NCBI GenBank assembly: GCA_963965975.1
Contig: OZ014416.1
Coordinates: forward strand, 248,001-312,000
Direction of reading: 5' to 3'
DNA length: 64,000 nt
Source of the DNA: Xestospongia bergquistia
Taxonomy: Eukaryota; Porifera; Demospongiae; Haplosclerida; Petrosiidae
The notes below the pieces were generated by a model. It was not told where the DNA came from. It was given only the letters and a program-made list of their open reading frames with translations, and searched no databases. Of the stretch, positions 60,312 through 64,000 are shown one piece after another; the first letter of the stretch is position 1; each line of letters begins with the position of its first letter. Made by a program: the position numbers and the translations under genes.

Positions 60312-63300
60312 TCACATGGCGTCTTTAGCTGACTGGATCTCACCAGCATTAGGTCTCTCAGCAGCATTGACAGTAAATCCTAGAAATGCTGCAGGAGTAG
60401 TCATTTTTTGCATTTTGCCTTTCTTTTTCTTCTTAGAGTTACGTGAAGAAGAAGCCACCAAAGAGGAGTCGGAACTAGCACCAGTTGATGACTTCTTCTA
60501 AGAAAGCTATAACTGATAACTTATATATATAGTACTACTTACTTGTTGACAGCCATATGATCTGATTTTCTGTCGTCTTTCTAGGAACTGTTTAGCAAAT
60601 GCATGTATTTCATCTGTTTCCCCTAAGAATGACTTGATGTAATCGTGAACCTCATAAGTGGACTCGACTTCAAGTAATAAATTAACAAATGTGGCAGCTG
60701 GAGAAATGTAATTCAGTTGTACCAGTAATGGTTACTCTACTTACCATCAACATCAGTATTGTATTTGGCTAGTTCACCAGCACACCACTGAGTGAATGCT
60801 TCATCAGATGTTGAAGAAGCAAACAGCTGTCGAACCTTCTCCTATGAGGGAAAGGAAATTAAAATCCTTTACTGATGACTTCCTTACTTCCTCTTTAGTT
60901 GTTCTCACGGGAGTTGGTTTGCTTATTCCACCTCCTTCTCTCTCTCTTCCTCTCCCTCGTCCTCCTCCTGTTCTAGTATTCTCTAGAGCACATTCTTCCC
61001 AGAATGACAATTCTTTAGGTGGTGCTGACATAGAGGAAGGTATAGTTTGCAAGTTGGGTGAAGGACGAGAGACAACAGGAGCATGGTTAACTCCCCAAGG
61101 AGGATTCTGTGGCTGTCGATTGTTGCTACCAGCTGCTATTTTACTCCAAGAGGATGGAGTTGTCACTGGTGAAATCTAAAGATAACATTAATTATAATGA
61201 TTTATTCATCCAATATTGATACCAACTGACCACATTCTTTTTGCTAGATCCTTTCCCAGTGGTGGTTCCACTGCTGTTACCTCCAGCACGTCCACCAACT
61301 TGTTGTTGTTGTTCTTGTTGTATCTCTAAGAAGGACGGAGTCGTTTGAAAATTACTAGTGGGTGTGGCTGCACTAGTCCAGCCTAATGAAGCCGTTTTAG
61401 TCTGTAGTTGCTGCTGCTGCTGTTGCTGTTGTGCTAACATCATTGTTTGAAGTTTTTGTTGACGTACCTAAACAATATATATTATATAGTTATATTATAT
61501 GTTCTCAGTAATAATAATAATACCATTTCTTTTGTCTCTTCTTGTTGTATTTGAATCAATGATGGTGCTGCTACTGTTGACAGTGTATGCTGCTGTATTG
61601 GAGATGGTAACTCTTGTGTCCAACCTCTTGCTAAGATATCCTGTTGTAGTCTAATATCTTCTATAGAGAAAGGCTTGTTCGTATACTATATGTAATGTTG
61701 TCTTGTACCTTTTCTTTGTCTCTCTTCTAACTCTCGTTGATGCTGTAACCTCAATTGTGCTGCTTCCTCTTTCTCTCGTCGTTCTTGTTCCAATCGTATT
61801 CTTTCTCTCTCATTCTCTTCCAGTTGTTTTCTTTCTTCTTCTTTCCTTCGATTATCTTCTTCCTTTCTCTTTCGTTCCTGCTCTTTTCTTTCCTCTTCTA
61901 GTCGCAATCTTTCCATTGCTTCAAGACGTCTTCTCTCTTCATCTCTCCTCTGTCTCTCTTCTTCTTCTCGCAATCTCTGCCGTTGTTCTTCCTCAAAACG
62001 TTTTCTCCTTTCTTCTTCAAATTGTTTCTGTATTTCAGCTGCTTTACGCCTAATGAGTGGGAGAAGTCACTTCATCCATTATCATCCGTCCATCCATACA
62101 TTATCTATTTATTCATCCATTATCCATCCATCCATCCATACTACAGTGCAATAACATACATATATTGTTACCTTTCTTCTTCCTCAGCTTGTCTTTTTCT
62201 CTCTTCCTCAATCTGTTTTTCTTCTGCCTGTCTCTTTCTCTCTTCTTCTTGACGTTGAGCTGCTAGTATTTGTTGCATGGAGTTATTAGTATCAACTCCA
62301 TGACTGGTTCCTTTATTACTAAGATCAGGCCATTGGTCCTCCTTTTCAGGTGCTTCTGCAGGAACTATACCCCAAATGGGACTGGGTTCATTTTGTTGCT
62401 GTAACTGCGTATGATGCTTGGGGACTGAGTTAGTAGTAGAATATGTAGTACTAGTAGTGGGAAGTCCATGGGATTGTGGAAAAAGTTGATGTTGTTGTTG
62501 GAACAGCTGTTGCCAGAATGGTTCAGTGGGTTGTATAGGTGGAGGGTGTGGTCCAGCATTAAAAGGAACTCTCTTCCATATTCGAATTACTTGACCTATT
62601 ACCATATATGGTACATAGATTTTATTTGTATTATATTATTAATACCTAGTGGTAACATGATAGCATCACAAACTCTTCGTACATGTAAGTCCATAGTAAA
62701 ATAGCCAGCTTGAAACCAATCATTCATTTCATTGTTTGAAAATGGACCTTAACAAGACACAGTGAAAAGAGTCAGTATCTAAAACAATACCTTGTGTTTC
62801 TCCTTGAGGATCTTGATATAACCATTGATTTGTTTCATCAGCAACGGGAGCAACAGGAGGTTTTAGTTGCAACGATAACGATTCTTGGTGTGATGAAATT
62901 AATGAGAGGGTGGGATTTGGTGAGGGAGAGGGTGTGTCCTCATCTTCTGTTGATAGGACAGCCTCTGCCGCCTAAAAATACAATTATTCCAATCACAATA
63001 TAACAATGATAATATAAAATGAGACTTTGCATTTATACTATTTACTTTCTCAAATCTTCTTTCCATTTCTTCCATAGAATCAGCAGATGCTATTCTATCA
63101 TTTTTAGGATGATGTAATACAATGAGTTCTCTAGAAGAAGAGCCCTCTTCTTTAGAATGGGATGTTACCTCGGGTGGAGATGGTGGTCTCGTTTCTTTTT
63201 TATCATTTCCTGGATCATCCAGAAACACATCCTATACATCAAGATATGATAAAGAGTAAACTTGTAGTATTTACTTACTTCAAGTGTATCTGTTTCTTCA

Positions 63301-64000
63301 TCCTTCATATCATTATCTTTAGTCTTACTAGATTCATCAGGAGGCTGAAATAAACACACACACACATATTATTATAGAGGGTATGAAGTTTTATTTCAAC
63401 ACACTTTATCTGTTACTGAGTAATTCCCTTTATTATCAAAGACTCCAGAATTATTACTACTGGCTGATGTATTATCATCAGTTGCCCATTCAGGTAAGGG
63501 TTGCCAACGATCTTTCTTCTCTGTCCAGGTTCCTTGAGGTTTAACTGGACTGAGTGGACCAGATGGATGCCAAGGTTTGCTCCAAGGTCCGTCTTTCTGA
63601 GATCTCCAATTAGTATCTTGTACAGCTCGTCCACCTCTATCGGAATACCCGCCCCCTCGTCTAATAAAGAAGGATGAAATGTGCAAGTCATGTGACATTG
63701 GTACCCTTCATCGATCCAATGAGAATCACTATTTGAACGATAGTACCCACGATCTTCATTGCCACTTGATGTCCGATAATAATCAGGGCGTCCAGGACCT
63801 CCACCACGTCCCCTTCCTCTTCCTCCACGAGAGTAATACCCTCCTTTCCCTCGACCTGAATAAGGTGTCCCAGAATTGACACTACCACTTAGTACCATCT
63901 AATAAATAATAAATAAAATTTAGGTAAATAGTTGGATTTTACCTGTTCCTCTGGAGATGGTGGAAACATAGCTATAGGAGAAACAGGTTGAGTACGGACT
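60312..64000 (-). CDS. GIGYF: GIGYF-type GYF-domain translational repressor (N-terminus beyond window)
   Basis: GRB10-interacting GYF protein, which recruits 4EHP to repress mRNA translation. Visible in order from the cut N-terminal end: SGRGKGGYYSRGGRGRGRGG (RGG box), an acidic/Ser linker, the GYF domain (WLYQDPQGETQGPFSNNEMN, DWFQAGYFTMDLHVRRVCDA), HPPPIQPTEP, a Gln-rich stretch, a very long charged helix of Glu/Arg/Gln (61686-62260), a Gln/Trp-rich middle, and the C-terminal helix (STYEVHDYIKSFLGET, HAFAKQFLERRQK). It ends AAFLGFTVNAAERPNAGEIQ (human LLGFSVNASSERLNMGEIE). The 4EHP-binding motif, normally far upstream, would lie to the right of the window. Animals other than vertebrates usually have one GIGYF. 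Confidence 0.93.

Noticed and set aside
60796-61179. 127-codon plus-strand frame opposite GIGYF
   Set aside because: Antisense shadow of a GIGYF exon whose sense reading matches the family.

Overview
The window looks like nuclear DNA of a sponge, most likely a demosponge of the Amphimedon type. It is AT-rich and CpG-poor, and 24 animal-type genes are packed into 64 kb. Most introns are GT-AG and only about 45-60 nt long. Proteins are clearly metazoan (dystrobrevin, FoxL2, mitofusin, mannose-6-phosphate receptor) but diverged from bilaterian versions. The assignment to a sponge is inference. No transposon, retrovirus-like element, CRISPR array, tRNA or rRNA gene was recognised.

Layout, left to right: 0-10 kb, UBE4B (-) head-to-head with MED18 (+). 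10-14 kb, dystrobrevin (+). 15-19 kb, RMND5 (-) and a small CDCA3/TOME-1-like gene (-), which is head-to-head with TTLL10 (+, 19-21 kb). 21-28 kb, TBC1D24 (-) head-to-head with LRRC23 (+), then M6PR (+) and AGTRAP (+). 28-31.5 kb, ARMC3 (+). 31.7-39.4 kb, NOC2L (-) head-to-head with an ATP10-like F1Fo-ATPase assembly gene (+). 39-47 kb, OTUD3 (+), single-exon FoxL2 (-), mitofusin (-) head-to-head with cytidine deaminase (+). 47-51 kb, a single-exon LRR gene (+), the proton-activated chloride channel PACC1/TMEM206 (+) and a C3orf33-like gene (-). 51-64 kb, PLEKHM2/SKIP (+) head-to-head with C3orf33, then DNAJC21 (-), ILKAP (-) and GIGYF (-), which runs off the right edge.

The genes are mostly housekeeping and do not form one pathway. 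They touch ubiquitin signalling (UBE4B, RMND5, OTUD3), lysosome and endosome traffic (M6PR, PLEKHM2, TBC1D24), mitochondria (mitofusin, ATP10) and cilia (TTLL10, LRRC23, ARMC3). The three cilia-associated genes each have an RFX X-box-like 14-mer within about 110 bp of the start codon. The other promoters in the window do not show a full copy.

The most unusual non-coding signal is a small vocabulary of short, mostly palindromic words scattered through introns, promoters and even exons: X-box-like GTTGCYATGGYAAC, TCACATGA, TGACATCA, GGGTGTGG and AATGGAT runs. There are also several minisatellites. One family occurs in two introns 33 kb apart in opposite orientation, and one 21-bp array is open as a heptapeptide repeat on both strands.
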